From the NCBI RefSeq assembly GCF_014633365.1, contig NC_068341.1:1550001-1614000 (forward strand): DNA of 64,000 nt, in the 5' to 3' direction. Position 1 is the stretch's first letter, and each line of letters starts with the position of its first letter. This stretch comes from Diospyros lotus. Taxonomy: Eukaryota; Streptophyta; Magnoliopsida; Ericales; Ebenaceae. Of this stretch, positions 27,001-40,700 are shown one piece after another. The position numbers and the translations under genes were made by a program. The notes under the pieces were generated by a model. The model worked only from the letters and a program-made list of their open reading frames with translations, searched no databases and was not told the DNA's origin.

Positions 27001-30000
27001 ATGCCACAACAAAATGGGGTGGCATAGCACATGAACCGAACGTTGTTGGAGAAAGTTCAGTGTATGTTGTCCAATGCTAGGTTGGGCAGACAATTTTGGT
27101 CTAAGGCTGTGACATATGCAAGTCATCTCATTAATCGGTTGCCATCAACTACTATTTGTGGAAAAACACCTCTTGAGGTATGGTCTGAAAAACCTGCTAA
27201 TGATTATAATTCCTTACATATATTTGGTTCCACTGCATATTATCATGTTAAGGAAACCAAGTTGGATCCAAAAGCAAACAAAGCACTGTTCATGGGGATC
27301 ACTTCTAGAATAAAGGGATATCGACTCTGGTGTCCGGAATGGAAGAAGATAATCTTCAGTAGGGATGTTACTTTTGATGAATCTATCATGTTGAAAAAGG
27401 TAACAAATGAAGTTGTACAGCAATTTGATGATACTCCACAACAAGTGGAAAATACTCCAAAGTAGGTGGAGTTTGAAAGAAGAATTATTAACCCAGCAAT
27501 GAATAACAAATCAAGTGAAGACACTCCTACAGTAGAGGAGTCGTCAAATGAAGAAAAGGTTCCGACCCAAGAACCTCCATAGCAACAAGAATCAATAGCA
27601 ACAGGAAAGCCACGGGAGATTTGAAAACCTGCTCGTTTTGTTGATATGGTGGTCTATGCATCTCCAATTGTAAATGATGACATTCTTGCCACTTATAATG
27701 AAGCTATCCAAAGTTTAGAAAATAAAAAGTGGAGGAAAGCCATGAATGAAAAAATGCAGTCCCTTCAAAAGAATGAGACATGGAGGCTAGCCAACTTACC
27801 AAAGGAAAAGAAGGTAATTGGATACAAATGGGTATATGCAAAGAAAGAAGGATTTTCTGACAAGAATGATGTCCGCTACAAGGCAAGGTTGATGGTTAAA
27901 GGCTACACTCAGACAAAGGGCATTGACTATAATGATGTTTTTTCTCCAGTTGTGAAACATTCCTCCATTAGAATTTTGTTGGCCTTAGTAGCGCAATTGG
28001 ATTTGGAACTAGTTCAGATAGATGTGAAAACCGCATTTCTACACGATGACTTGGAAGAGAAAACCTATATGAATCAACCAGAAGGATTCAGAGTTGAAGT
28101 TATTGTATGGATTGAAACAATCTCCGAAGCAGTGGTACAAGCGATTTAACAAGTTTATGTTGGGGCAAAGGTACACAAAAAGCAAATATGATCACTGTGT
28201 GTATTTGCGTAAGCTATAAGATGGATCTTTCATGTATCTTCTCATGTATGTTAATGATATGTTGATAGCTTCCGAGAATAATGAAGAAATTGAAAAATTA
28301 AAGGCTCCGCTGAATAAGGAGTTCGAAATGAAATGTTTGGGATGAAGCTAAGATTCTCGACATGGAGATAATCAAAGACAGGAAAAGGGAAAGGCTTTGT
28401 TTGACTCATAAAACATATCCAAAGAAAGTACTACAACGTTTTAGCACAAATGAAAAGTCAAAACCTGTGAGTACCTCGTTAGCTCCTCATTTCAAGCTTA
28501 GTGCATCTTTATCTCTGAAGAGTGTTGCAGAGTAGGAGTATATGTCAAAAGTTCCGTATGTAAATATTGTTGGTAGCTTGATGTATGTTATGGTGTGTAC
28601 AAGGCTTGATATTTCATAGGCAGTTAGAGTTGTGAGCAAGTATATGCATGATCCTGTAAAGGAACATTGGCAAGCTGTGAAATGGATTTTGCGAGATATT
28701 CTGAACACCGTAGATGTTGTCTTAGTGTTTGAGTGGGATGAGAAAGTGGGTAAATACATAAGTAGTTATTATGATTCCGACTATGCTGGTGATATGGATA
28801 AACGCCGATTTATGATTGGTTGCGTATTCACTTTAGTAAAGGCACTAGTCAGTTGGAGGTCTACTTTACAGTCTACAGTTACTATGTGTCTACAGTTACT
28901 CTGGCTACCATAAAAGCAGAGTATATGGCAGCTACAGAGGCTATGAAGGAAGCAATTTGGCTTTATAGGTTGCTTGATAAATTGAGAATTGGTCAGAAGT
29001 ACATCAAGATACATTGTGACAGTCAAAGTGCTATTCATTTAGCAAAGAACCAAGTTTATCATGCAAGGACGAAGCACATCGACGTAAGATATCACTTTGT
29101 ACGAGAAATTCTGGAAGAATGAGAGATACAAATTCAGAAGATTTGAACCACTGAAAATCCTGCTAATATGATGACTAAGGTTGTGACAGTGGTCAAGTTC
29201 CAACATGGTTTGAATTTGATTAATATTCTTAGTATTTGAAGTTGACGTTTTAAAGCGCATTTGAAGACACTACTGATGATAGTGTCATGACCCTGAGGAT
29301 ATGATTGTAATTGGGAGAAAATCCATGGTGTATAAGTTGTAGACATAATTGTAGAAGTTTAGAGGTTCGGCAAGAATAACTAACTCTTGTATAAACAGTT
29401 AGCAAGGCTATTATAGTAGTTAGTTGATTGTATTTTCTATTATTTCCTTCAATTGTAAGCCTATAAAAAGGCTAGCATAGTTAGAGAAAGGCATGATTTG
29501 AATAACAATTGAATTTCATTTCCCTCTCTCAATTCTCCTAGCTTTCTAAAGATGATGAGAAAATTAAATTAGACTTTTATTCAATTCATCTTCTTCCTTT
29601 ACATACTTGGTCTCTATTTAACATGTACATAGAGAACAAAAATGGAAACATAAGATTAAACTCAAGAAATCAGCCCCAAATAATCAGCCTAAACCTTCCA
29701 AATATTGTGACCTCAATCTCAATCTCTTACCACAATCTCCTCCAAATCCTCTTCAAATCATTCAGGATTTCAACACTCCCCCTCAAGTTAGATCATAGAT
29801 GTTGATCATATCCAACTTGCAGATAAACTCTTCAAAACTAGATCTCTATAACCCCTTAGTGAATATATCTGCCAATTGTTCTCTAGTAGGAATATAGGTC
29901 ATGCAGATTGTTCCTTTCTCAATTTTCTCCTTTATGAAATGTCTGTCAACTTCTATATGTTTAGTCCTGTCGTACTGGACCGGATTATGGGAAATACTGA

Positions 30001-33000
30001 TAGCAGCTGTGTTGTCGCAGTAGAGTTTGATGGGAAACTCTACTGTGATATGTAGTTCCTCCAAAAGCTTTTGTAACCATAGCCCTTCACACATCCCTTG
30101 AGCGACAACTCTGAATTCAGCTTCAGTACTACTTTTGGCTACCACATTCTGCTTCTTACTTCTCCATGTTACTAGATTTCCCCAAACATAAGTACAATAG
30201 CCAGTAATAGATCTTTTGTCTTCTGTTGAGCCTACCCAATCTGCACCTGTATAGATCTCTATCTTCTTACTGTCTCCTTTCTTAAAGAATAGACCCCGCC
30301 CTGGTGAGCCTTTCAGATATCTGAGAATCTTATACACTACTTCTAGGTGACTCTCCTTTGGTGAATGCATATGCTGACTGACAACACTTACAGCGAAAGC
30401 AATGTCGGGTCTAGTGTGAAATAGGTAGATCAATCTACCTACTAGCCTCTGATATCTTTCTCTATCCACAAGCTTTCCAACGTCTTCCATTCTTTTCCCT
30501 ACCTCGATCGGGGTATTGCTTGGCTTGCAACCAAGCATACCAGTCTCAGTCAAAAGGTCAAGAACGTACTTTCTCTGAGAGACACTAATTCCCTTCTTTG
30601 ATCTGGCGACTTCCATTCCCATAAAATATCGCATTTGACCTAGGTTTTTTACTTCAAACTCTGTGGCTAAGACCTTCTTCAACCTCTCCACCTCTACTAT
30701 GTTATCTCCAATAAGTATGATGTCATCCACATACACAATCAAAATGGTCCTCCTCCTACCATCATTGGAAAATTTGAAGAACAGAGTATGATCTGACTGC
30801 CCCTGTTGATATCCTTGATTCTTAATTACCTTCACAAATCTATCAAACCATGCTCTTGGTGATTACTTGAGCCCATATAGAGATTTCTTCAATCTACATA
30901 CTCTAGTTTCTTTTCCCTCCTTATAAAATCCTGGTGGTAATGTCATGAATACTTCTTCCTCTAGCTCACCATTCAAAAAGGCATTCTTGATGTCAAACTG
31001 ATGGAGTGGCCAATCTAGGTTTGCTGCCAAGGACAAGAGAACTCGTATAGTATTTAGCTTGGCTACTGGTGCAAATGTCTCGGTGTAGTCAATACCATAT
31101 GTTTGGGTGAACCCCTTTGCAACTAGGCGAGCTTTGTACCGCTCTACTGTGCCATCTGCCTTGTACTTCACCGTGAACACCCACTTACAGCCCACTGGTT
31201 TCTTCCCCTTTGGCAACGTCATCACCTCCCAAGTTCCATTTTTTTCTAATGCCCTTATTTCTTCCATCACTACTTCTCTCCATTTTGGAATCTCCAAGGC
31301 TTCTTGAATATTCTTAGGAATCTGGGTTCTGTCAAGGTTAGACGTAAAAGAACGACACTTGGCAGAAAGGGCATTGTAAGATACAAATTTTGAGATAAGA
31401 TGGAGAGTACATGAACGAGGTTGTTTTCTAAGAGCAATGGATAAGTCATCAAGATTTTTTACCTGGTCAGGATTGGGTTTTGGCTCATGAGTAGTCGGAG
31501 CTATCACCGGTTCAAACTCTTTTGATGCTTCAGATGCGAAAGTCTCATCGGGCTTTGATTTAGGTCTCCTTGAGTAGACAAGTGGTTCCCTGTCTATTTG
31601 TTTTTCCACATCTCCCCCTGAGTTCAAGATTCCTTCTGCGTTGGACAAAGAAGGAGATGGTATATTATAAGGAGCAGACTCAAAGATCGCAACATCAAAG
31701 TCTGTGTCTGAGGGACGAGCTTCACTCAAGGACTCCCCCTGAAGCGAGTAGTAGGGAGTATGCTCAAAAAATGTGACATCCAGACTAACATATAATTTCT
31801 GTGAAAGAGGGTCATAACACTTGTAACCCTTCTGAGTGGGAGAGTAATCAAAAAAGACACATTTGAGGGCTCTTGGATCCAACTTAGTACGTTGGGAGGC
31901 ATGAATGTGGACAAACACGGTGGACCCAAAAACACGAAGCAGGAGAGATGAACTGAGCCAATAATTAGGGAAGATCTCCTAGAATTTTTGGAGAAGGGTG
32001 GCAAATGAGAGAATTCGACTAGGCATTCGGTTGATGAGGAATGCAGCAGTCAAAAAGGCATCACCCCAAAAATTAATTTTCATGTGAGAGGTAAATAATA
32101 GGGCATGAGCTACCTCAAGAATATGCTGGTTTTTCCGTTCAGCAACCCCATTTTGTTGGGGGGTGTGAACGCAAGAAGTCTGGTGAACAATACCTTTAGC
32201 TTGAAGATAAGGGCCCAAAGAATGATTGAATTACTCAGTGCCATTATTAGTACGAAGAATTTGAATTTTTGTGTGAAATTGGGTATAAATCATAGTGTAG
32301 AAGTTCATGAAGACAAAACTAACCTCAGATTTATCATGTAGTAAATACACCCAACAAAGACGAGAATGGTTATCAATAAAGGTAATAAACCATTTTGTGT
32401 GGGTCCTATTGGGGACTCATGAAAGCCCCCAAAGGTCACTGTGAATCAAAGTAAAAGGCAAAGATGGTTTATAAGGACTAGAGGGAAAAGTAGTGCGAGG
32501 ATGTTTTGCAAGTTCACAGACTTCACATTATAAATCCAAAAGAGTTTTATTTGAACAAAGTGAAGGAAACAAACGTTTTAGATATTAAAAACTTGGATGA
32601 CCCATTCGTTTATGCCATAACAAAAGGTCACTATCCCTAGGACTAGATGCAGAATTACAAAAAGAAGGATGACATTGTTTACTCATGTGAGCATCATCAA
32701 AGTAGTAGAGTCCCTCGCATTCCTTAGCACTGTCAATCGTCTTCCCCGATAATAGATCCTGAAAGACACAATGGGAAGACAAAAATGTAGCTGAGCAATG
32801 AGATTGGTTGGTTAGCTGACTAACAGACAACAGATTGCAAGACAAATTAGGAACATGAAGGACAGACTCCAAAGTAATAAATTCAGAGATACGGATACTC
32901 CCCTTGCCAGCTACCGGGGATAAAGTACCATCTGCAATTTTTACTTTCAAGTTACCAGCACAAGGTGAGTGTGGAAAATAAATTATGGGAATCAGTCATA

Positions 33001-34725
33001 TGATCGGATGCGCCAGAATCAATAATCCAGGGAGTACAGCGCGAAGTAGTACTAAAAGCAGTCAAAAAAGTACCTTTGTGGGCTAAGGAACTTGATGAAG
33101 GAGGCATAGAAGACTGACCTGAGACTTGAAAGGTCGAAAAAATAGCATATAACTTCTCAAGTTGCTCGAAGTTAAAACCCCCAGTAGGGGCTAATTGAGT
33201 ATGATGGGCTGATTCTATTTGTTGTTCAGTCAAGGCTTGATACCCATGAGATTTATTGGGTTGTCTGGGCTTCCAATCAACAGGCTTGCCATGTAAAACC
33301 CAGCAGGTATCTTTCGAATGGCCTGATTTTTTGCAATGGTCACAAAAAAGCCTTTTGTTTTGTTTTAGCCCAGATGCCGTGGAAGGCCCACGAGTTACAA
33401 GGGCTGAAGCCTCAGGCCCAGATGCAATCTTCTCCCTCAACATCACCTTCCGCCTACTTTCTTCACGCCGAATTTAAGAGAATACCTCCCGAATGGAAGG
33501 TAATGGTCGACGACCCAAGACTCGGCTTCTCACATCGTCGAGCTCTCTGTTGAGCCCAGTCAGAAACTCGTACACCCTCTCGTTCTCCATCCTCTTCTTA
33601 AATCGCACACTGTCACTCGTGCACTCCCAAGATTCTTCACAGTTGAGGTCCAGTTCTTGCCATAAACCCAGCATCTCCGTGTAGTATTCCGTCACCTCTC
33701 TTTCTCCTTACTTCATCTGCCACAACCGAGTCTTTATCTCGAAGATTTGAGAGGCATTCTCGGCGTCAGAGTAGGTTTCGTGAACAGCTTCCCACACGTC
33801 CTTCGCTGTCGGCAGGAACATGTATGTCTTGTTGATCGCTGGTCGCATGGAATTGATCAAGTAGGAGGTGATGAGCGAATTTTCAGACCGCCATTTCTGG
33901 AAGGCCACTACCTCCTTGGAAGATGGTTGTTTGATCTCGCCGGTAAGGAAGCCCAGTTTGCCTTTGCCATCAATGACCAGCTTGATGGATTGGGCCCATT
34001 CTCGGTAGTTCTTCCCATTCAGCTTCTCTACGGTAAGACAAATTGAAGAATTTTCAAACCCACTAGCCGAACCCATGGAAGGGATTATCTCTGATTCTCC
34101 CTCCTGAGTTACCGACTGGATAGACTCATGACTGGCGGCCATGGCTTCTAGGGTTTTCAGAGTAACCTGGGCTCTGATACCATGAAGACGATGAGAAAAT
34201 TAAATTAGACTTTTTATTCAATTCATCTTCTTCCTTTACATACTTGGTCTCTATTTAACATGTACATAGAGAACAAAAATGGAAACATAAGATTAAACCC
34301 AAGAAATCAGCCCCAAATAATCAGCCTAAACCTTCCAAATATTGTGACCTCAATCTCAATCTCTTACCACAATCTCCCCCAAATCCTCTTCAAATCATTC
34401 AGGATTTCAACACTTTCCCTCAGTTATCTCTCTTCTCCCACAATTCTTTTTGTTTTGTTCTCTCTTTCCCTCCCTTTTTGCTCTTCCTTCCTCTAATTCT
34501 TACCAATTTACGTCTTAATCCCTAGCCAAACCCTAGGGTCGTAATAGATAGCTTCTTGAAGAGAATTGAGGAATTTGGCTGGGATTTGGGAAATTTGCCA
34601 AGGTGGAGATTTGTTGATTTGGCTATTTCCAAATCCCACATTAGAAGATGTGGGTTGGGGGGGGGGGCTTTCTTTTTGCTGTAAATAAGCCCTGCCCCCT
34701 CCTATGTATATTCATCCCACAATTG

Positions 34726-34768
<43 letters not shown>

Positions 34769-37700
34769 TCCTCTTTGAAATTAGTGAAATATGTTTTGGT
34801 GGTGTCCAAGGACGTAGGCCAAATTCGTAGAACCTCGTTAATTTCTGGTGTTCTATTTATTTTTATATTCAATATCGGGTATTATTTATGGTGAGGTTGA
34901 TTTTGGGGAAAATAACCCGATTTTCCCAACATAGATTGTAATGTAGTATCGAATCAAGAGGTTAAATGATGGGCCTGTTTGATGTACAAAATAGGAGAAT
35001 GCATAAAGATGTATGAAGATGAAAATGGATAGGCCAGGCTGACATATGAAATATATGATTACATATGTGTATATATAGATATAAAGATTTATCAATTAAA
35101 GTTAGTTACATTTTTCCTTCTTGTAAATATTTTGGATAAAGAAACTTTTCTAGGATTGATCAAGGAAATGTTTTTTGCAATACGAAGCTGCACGGGTGGA
35201 CAAAGTGACATGAAATGTCTTAGATATATGTAATATACATGTGAAGAGAGAGGGAGAGAGGTGGACCAGCTTCTTGAGAGGGAAAGGAGAAAGAAAAAGT
35301 TGAGAGGGAAGACATTAAATTAAAAAGTTCGTGGGACCAAATTAATATGGGTGGCAGGATTTCTGTCTTTTTCATAACATCTAATATGTGATTCTGAATG
35401 AGAAAAATGGTATTTCTTTTTTCTTTTTTTCATGATAATATCACACAGTATCCTATCTGGTAGACGAACAAGAAATTCAGGCACTCTATCTGCTTGACGA
35501 TTTCAGGATTACAGGAATCCGATGGCAAGAGACCCACAACAAACTACTTCTAACAAGAGCAAGTGCATAAAACAAGGAATCCTCATGACATCAGACATTC
35601 ATGAACTTGCATTATTATCACTTAATCAGGAGAACCAACAATGCTAACTTTTTATGCGCAGAAGAAGCAGCATCAATGTCATTTGATACCAGTTTAATCA
35701 ACTCCAAGACTATGAAATTTACCTGATAACCTTTAATGGCCACCTTGTCCAAAAGCTTCTTGGAAGCAGTGACCTCATCACAGCTATCATTAAGTCAGTA
35801 ATGAACAAATACAGTACTGAAAATTTACTGCCAAAGAAACACTAATGGACATTAGAAAGGTTAATGCAACTACCTTCCATCCAAAACATCAGGAGCAAGG
35901 ATGCCAAAGCGACTTATAAATTCATCAAATTTTCTCCTAGTGGGATATCCAGCACAACTGATCCTAATTGCCTCCATGACTCCCTGGAGTAAGATAAATA
36001 TCACTTCCACAGATATGCAGATGCAACACATATTATTAGCTTAACATAACTAAATGGCCTAGGCATCAACTCACCCCACAACGCAGTTGTTGTAATACAT
36101 TATAATTCTCAAAAATTGAAGGCTTCAGAAGATTATTTGGTTTTACGCATCGAACATAATGTGGCTCTGTTGCACCAAGCGTTTCAAGTAATGCTTGCAA
36201 TTGTTGCTGCATGCAGTAGATGACAGGAACACAGCTTAGAAGCAAAACAAGCATAGAGTTTGAATCAACCAAATGTTCTAGGACAAAAGGAGACCTTGAA
36301 CCGAGAACCTATTGACGAAAATTTTGATGTTTTTGAAGATTCCTCAGGCAAGAGTGGGAACAAGCCTGACACAAATGAGCACCTTGAAGCATTCAAGAGT
36401 GCTTGATGCTCTGCAATAACATAATCTTTGTTCTTATCCAGAAAGAGCTCAGTTTGATAAGTGACCTGAAATAAGAACTTCCCTTAAGTACCTGTTAAGG
36501 TTCTGGTTTTTTACACAACCTATTTGCTTATCTACCACTATGAGAACTTTAATGAACAAAAAAACATACATCACCAGCATAATGACAAATAGTGAAGTCA
36601 GTTGGGGACAATTTTGGCTTGCGGAACCGTTTATGATCTTTGAATGTCTGGTATAACTTTTGTGCAAATGTTTGATGTGTTGATCTTGGAAACATGCTAC
36701 AAAAAGGTAAGCAAATCAGCATGTCAACGAACAAAACTGCGTGGCTTATAATTTGAGTGGCTTAATTTGCCAATGTTGTAAAGTACAGAGAATAATGGCT
36801 ACAGGATTCTGTTTTCAAACTCTTATACATACCAGGCTTCATCCAGAAGCGCAATGACGCCACCAGGTTTCTGAAAGAAATAGAAAGATGTATTAGAATT
36901 ATAAAATTCACTACCAAGAAGAGTAGAATAATTCTAGTTTCCTGTATAGAGGCAGATGGAAAGCAAAATAAGATATAACATCCTTTGAAGCCTACACCAG
37001 AAAAGCCAAACAAAAATCATGACAAAGGGCATCCAAAGTACTACACAGGAAGAAGGAGGAACAAATAGAAACATTGAATCTCTAATTTTCATATATCATC
37101 ACAATAAAATGTCCAGACATCAAAAGTACATTGCATTGCATTCTATTATGAGGTCACTGTGTCAGAATTGTTCAGAATTGTTTGTTCAATTGTCCTCTTG
37201 CAGCAATTTAAATGACTATGATACAGAAATTCAGTGGATGTGAAGAGTAACAGATAGGATTGTTATAGGTAAATTTCTTTTTTTGTTAACTGGGTAAAAT
37301 TTTCTAAGAGAACTGTCACAACCCCAAGGATATAATAGTAATTGTAGTTTAATTGCAGTTATTATTTACAGTCAATGCCAGTCCTGAATTTTTTAGGGCC
37401 CACAGCAAAAGTAAAAATTAGGCCCCCATATATATATTTAAACTTAGTGATGAACTCACTTTTATTTTTCAACCAAGATCTAACATGTCCAAATTAACTA
37501 AAAATTTAACATTCAAGCCAAATAAATTGTATCGATTCAAACTTCAATATATTAAAATTTAGAATAAAAGGCTACAATATATAAACAAGATAAATACTTA
37601 TAACAATTCAATAAGTTTTTTTTCATCCAGCAAAATAAATTCTTTTTCATCGGACCAAAAAAAAAAAAAAAAATTCTCTACATGCTGAATAGCTGATGCA

Positions 37701-40700
37701 AAACAACATCAATCTATTTGAAATCCCTTTGCATCCTTAGCATTAGCAACCAGCAAAACAAAAAATGTCTTTACATGCTCAATAGCCAAAGCAAACTGCA
37801 ACAGCCTACTTGAATCTCTTTGCATCCTCAGCAACCAGCAAAACAAAAATGCATTTTCTTTTTCTTTTTTGACTTCCAAATGGGTGTTTCTTACTAAGCA
37901 TTGTTACTTGAAAACAGAAACAATACAAGGAAAGCCAATGCAATTTTAATACTTCAAAGAATAAACAAAAAACAACATAACCTGGAATTTGAGAAACCCC
38001 CTTTGTGAAATCCACCTCCACAGAAAGTTCACAAGGATCGAATTTTAAATCAACGAACTTGAAGAATGAAAAGTTTGCCCAGCACTAACGGAAGGATCAG
38101 CTTACTTAGAATTTTAAATCAACGGACTTCAGCGGACTTGAAGTCCGCCCACCTGTAAGTAATTTTAAATCAACGGACTTCAACAGACTTGAAGTCCGCC
38201 CAGCACTGCACTAAGCGGACTTCAAGTCCACCCAGCATTTCTGGGCATTCTTCTTCTTGAGACAAGGTCTTTTTTATTTTTTAAATATTAAATCAATGAA
38301 TAATTATAATAATATAATATAATACTTACTAAAAATATTTTGGGCCCCTGAATAATGGGCCCAGGGCAGTTGCACTGACTGCCCCTGTTCAGGGCCGAGC
38401 CTGTTTACAGTTAGGAGCGGTAATTTGTACTGGAGTATTATTTACAATTATGAAGTAGTGGAGAAGTAGTGGAGTAATGGTAACCTCTCTGTAAAATTGT
38501 TGGATGGCTTTATATATAAAGCTATATCATAGTGCCGAGATAATTAATTAATTATCAAGTTATTTGAAGTCTCTCTCATTTTCTCCCTATTTTTTTCCCT
38601 GTTTCTCCCTACTTTCTATTTGTTTCCCCCTCATTTCTCTCTAATACTCCCTCTATTCTTCTAAATTCTCTCTCCCTTTCTGTTCTCTCTCTCTCTCTCT
38701 ATTTTTTCCAATTTCCACTCAAAGCCCTAGGTTAAACCTAGATCCCTGACATTTGGTATCAAAGCAATAGTTCCTTGGCCTCAGATCTAGCTTTTTTTGG
38801 AATTTCTCCATTGTTGATGGTTACTAGACACTTGAAGCTTCTATAGATAGATTTGAAAGGAAACTGGACAAACTCATGATGATGGCCAAAATGTATCAGG
38901 TTAGTCTTCTAGCTTAATTACTTTCTAAGGAATATCCTTATCCAATTATTCAACAAAAGAGACCAATCCCTATGATAGTTGGAGATGCACTCCTGATAGG
39001 AAATGACGTGATCCATAGAACTCCGCAAGTCAACTTGCTAGAGGACCTTCTATCAAAGGAGAAGGATGAACAAATTCTGGAAGATAATGAGTTTCCCTTG
39101 AAAGAAGATGAACAATCTGAATTAGTAAAAAACATTGATTCATTAGATATTTCAATTATAAATCATGTCGGAGATAAATCATTAGATATTCCAGTTATAA
39201 ATCATGTTGGATATGAAAGTTGCAATGAAGGGATTTTTCAAGCATCCAATGAGACGTATGCTCTTCGCATCTACTCTAGGCTAGATGGAGGTCAGGTTTC
39301 AGCCATTGTGGAACCTGCAGAACATTCTCACCTCTTCCTATGCAAGCCGGATGCCAAGAAAGGAATGGCAATTGCCGGAAAAATCAATGTGGCACCATTG
39401 GAGGAGATATCTGTTGAAGATGAACCTATGGTGTACAATAGCAAGCTGGAAGCGAAAGATGCGTTTAAGGAAAAAGCTCAGGAAGAGCAAAGGAGGATGC
39501 AGAAAGAACAATTAAAGCAGACTGAACAGAAAAAACATGATGGGTTGCAAAAGAAGATGGATCAGATAGTGAAAACAAGGATTGGGCTTGGGGACAAGAA
39601 ATCTTTTAAGGGGGAGGGAATGTCATGACCCCAAGGATATAATAGTAAATATAATAGTAATTGCAGTTATAATTTATAGTTATGGAGTAGTAGAGGAGTG
39701 GTAATCGCTTGATATGTTGGTTAGCTTTATATATAAAGCCATAACCTACAGTGCCGAGTTTATGAATGAATTGTCAAGAAGTTAATGAAGTCTCTCATTT
39801 CTCCCTATTATTCTCTTTATTTCTCCCTACTTTCTATCAATTTCTCCCTCATTTCTGTCTAATTCTCCCTATTATTATGTCTACTTCTCCCTCAATTCCA
39901 ATTCTATCTTCAAAGGAAACATTAGTTAGGACTAGGGTCTTGACAAGAACATATTATGAATAGTTAGTAAATATGCACCACAAGTTATGTCAGGATATGT
40001 GATAAAGACAATTCTGGGAGAATCTAGGAGGGTTGGTGCAAGGAATACCTGGAGGAGAGAAGACCATTATAGAAGGTGACTTACATTGTCATGTGGATAG
40101 AGGTACAAAGATGTGAACTTTGAAATTTTATCTCCAAAATAATGCAATAGAGATAATCAAGGGTGAAAAAAATATCTTCAAAGCTGACTCTAACTGAAAA
40201 TCCCACTACCCACCTTCCAGATAGATGGTGTGCACTAGTTAGATAACCAAGTATTTGCATTTCCATCATCTTTGTGGGTTTCAACGAGTGGGCTCCCTTT
40301 TGAAGCAATAGCCTTGGTATGTCAAAGATCTAGATAAGTTATTCAAAGTAGGCACTGGTCTTTTCCAGCAAAATACTGGAATCATTGTAGTCCAAATACT
40401 TGTAAGCCATTTACTAAGAAAGCAAGGGGGAGAATAACATGTTTGAAATTCATGGGCATTGGGCAATAGGCTTAGGACTGAGTCATTAGGTTGGATATTA
40501 AGTTTCAAGGCATGACTTCTTAGGATGTCCGCAAATGTTGTTTGTTGATGATACTTTTATCGTTTGTAACCCCCAGGAGGAGTCAGTGAGATTTATCAGA
40601 GGCATCCTTTTATGCTTTGAGGTTGTTTTGAGGTGGAAAGTTAATCTGCTTTAAGAGTGAGATTACTCCCGATTAGTGAGGGAGTTAATGTTGGTAGTTC

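Larger units (their letters stand above)
29283..34546. mobile_element. solo LTR (TGTCA family) split by Copia C, TSD GATAG
   Basis: Left part 29283-29546 starts TGTCATGACCCTGAGGATAT; right part 34418-34546 ends CCCTAGGGTCGTAATA. GATAG flanks both ends (29278-29282 and 34547-34551). The joined length of about 393 bp and the TATAAAAAGG and CT-rich regions match the other family members in this window. Inserted into Copia B just after its RNase H region. Confidence 0.8.
24720..34931 (+). mobile_element. Copia LTR retrotransposon B, split by nested insertions
   Basis: 5' LTR 24720-25017 and 3' LTR 34612-34931, starting TGTTGATTTGGCT and ending CCAACA. Primer-binding site TTGGTATCAAAGCC follows the 5' LTR. 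Flanked by a perfect TAGAT duplication (24715-24719 and 34932-34936). LTRs contain G-rich and CT-rich slippage tracts, which explain their length difference. The 3' part is interrupted at 29283 by a solo LTR that itself contains Copia C. Without the nested DNA the element is about 5 kb. Confidence 0.93.
37314..39945 (+). mobile_element. non-autonomous LTR retrotransposon D, TSD AGAAC
   Basis: 5' LTR 37314-38751 (about 400 bp once the nested hAT element is removed) and 3' LTR 39621-39945; starts TGTCACAACCCCAAGGATAT, ends TGACA. Primer-binding-like TTTGGTATCAAAGCAATAG follows the 5' LTR; polypurine AAGGGGGAGGGAA precedes the 3' LTR. Flanked by AGAAC (37309-37313 and 39946-39950). The internal region is only ~870 bp and has no pol, so it must have depended on another element's enzymes. 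It is the complete member of the family whose solo LTRs occur at 3207, 5852 and 29283. Confidence 0.88.
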
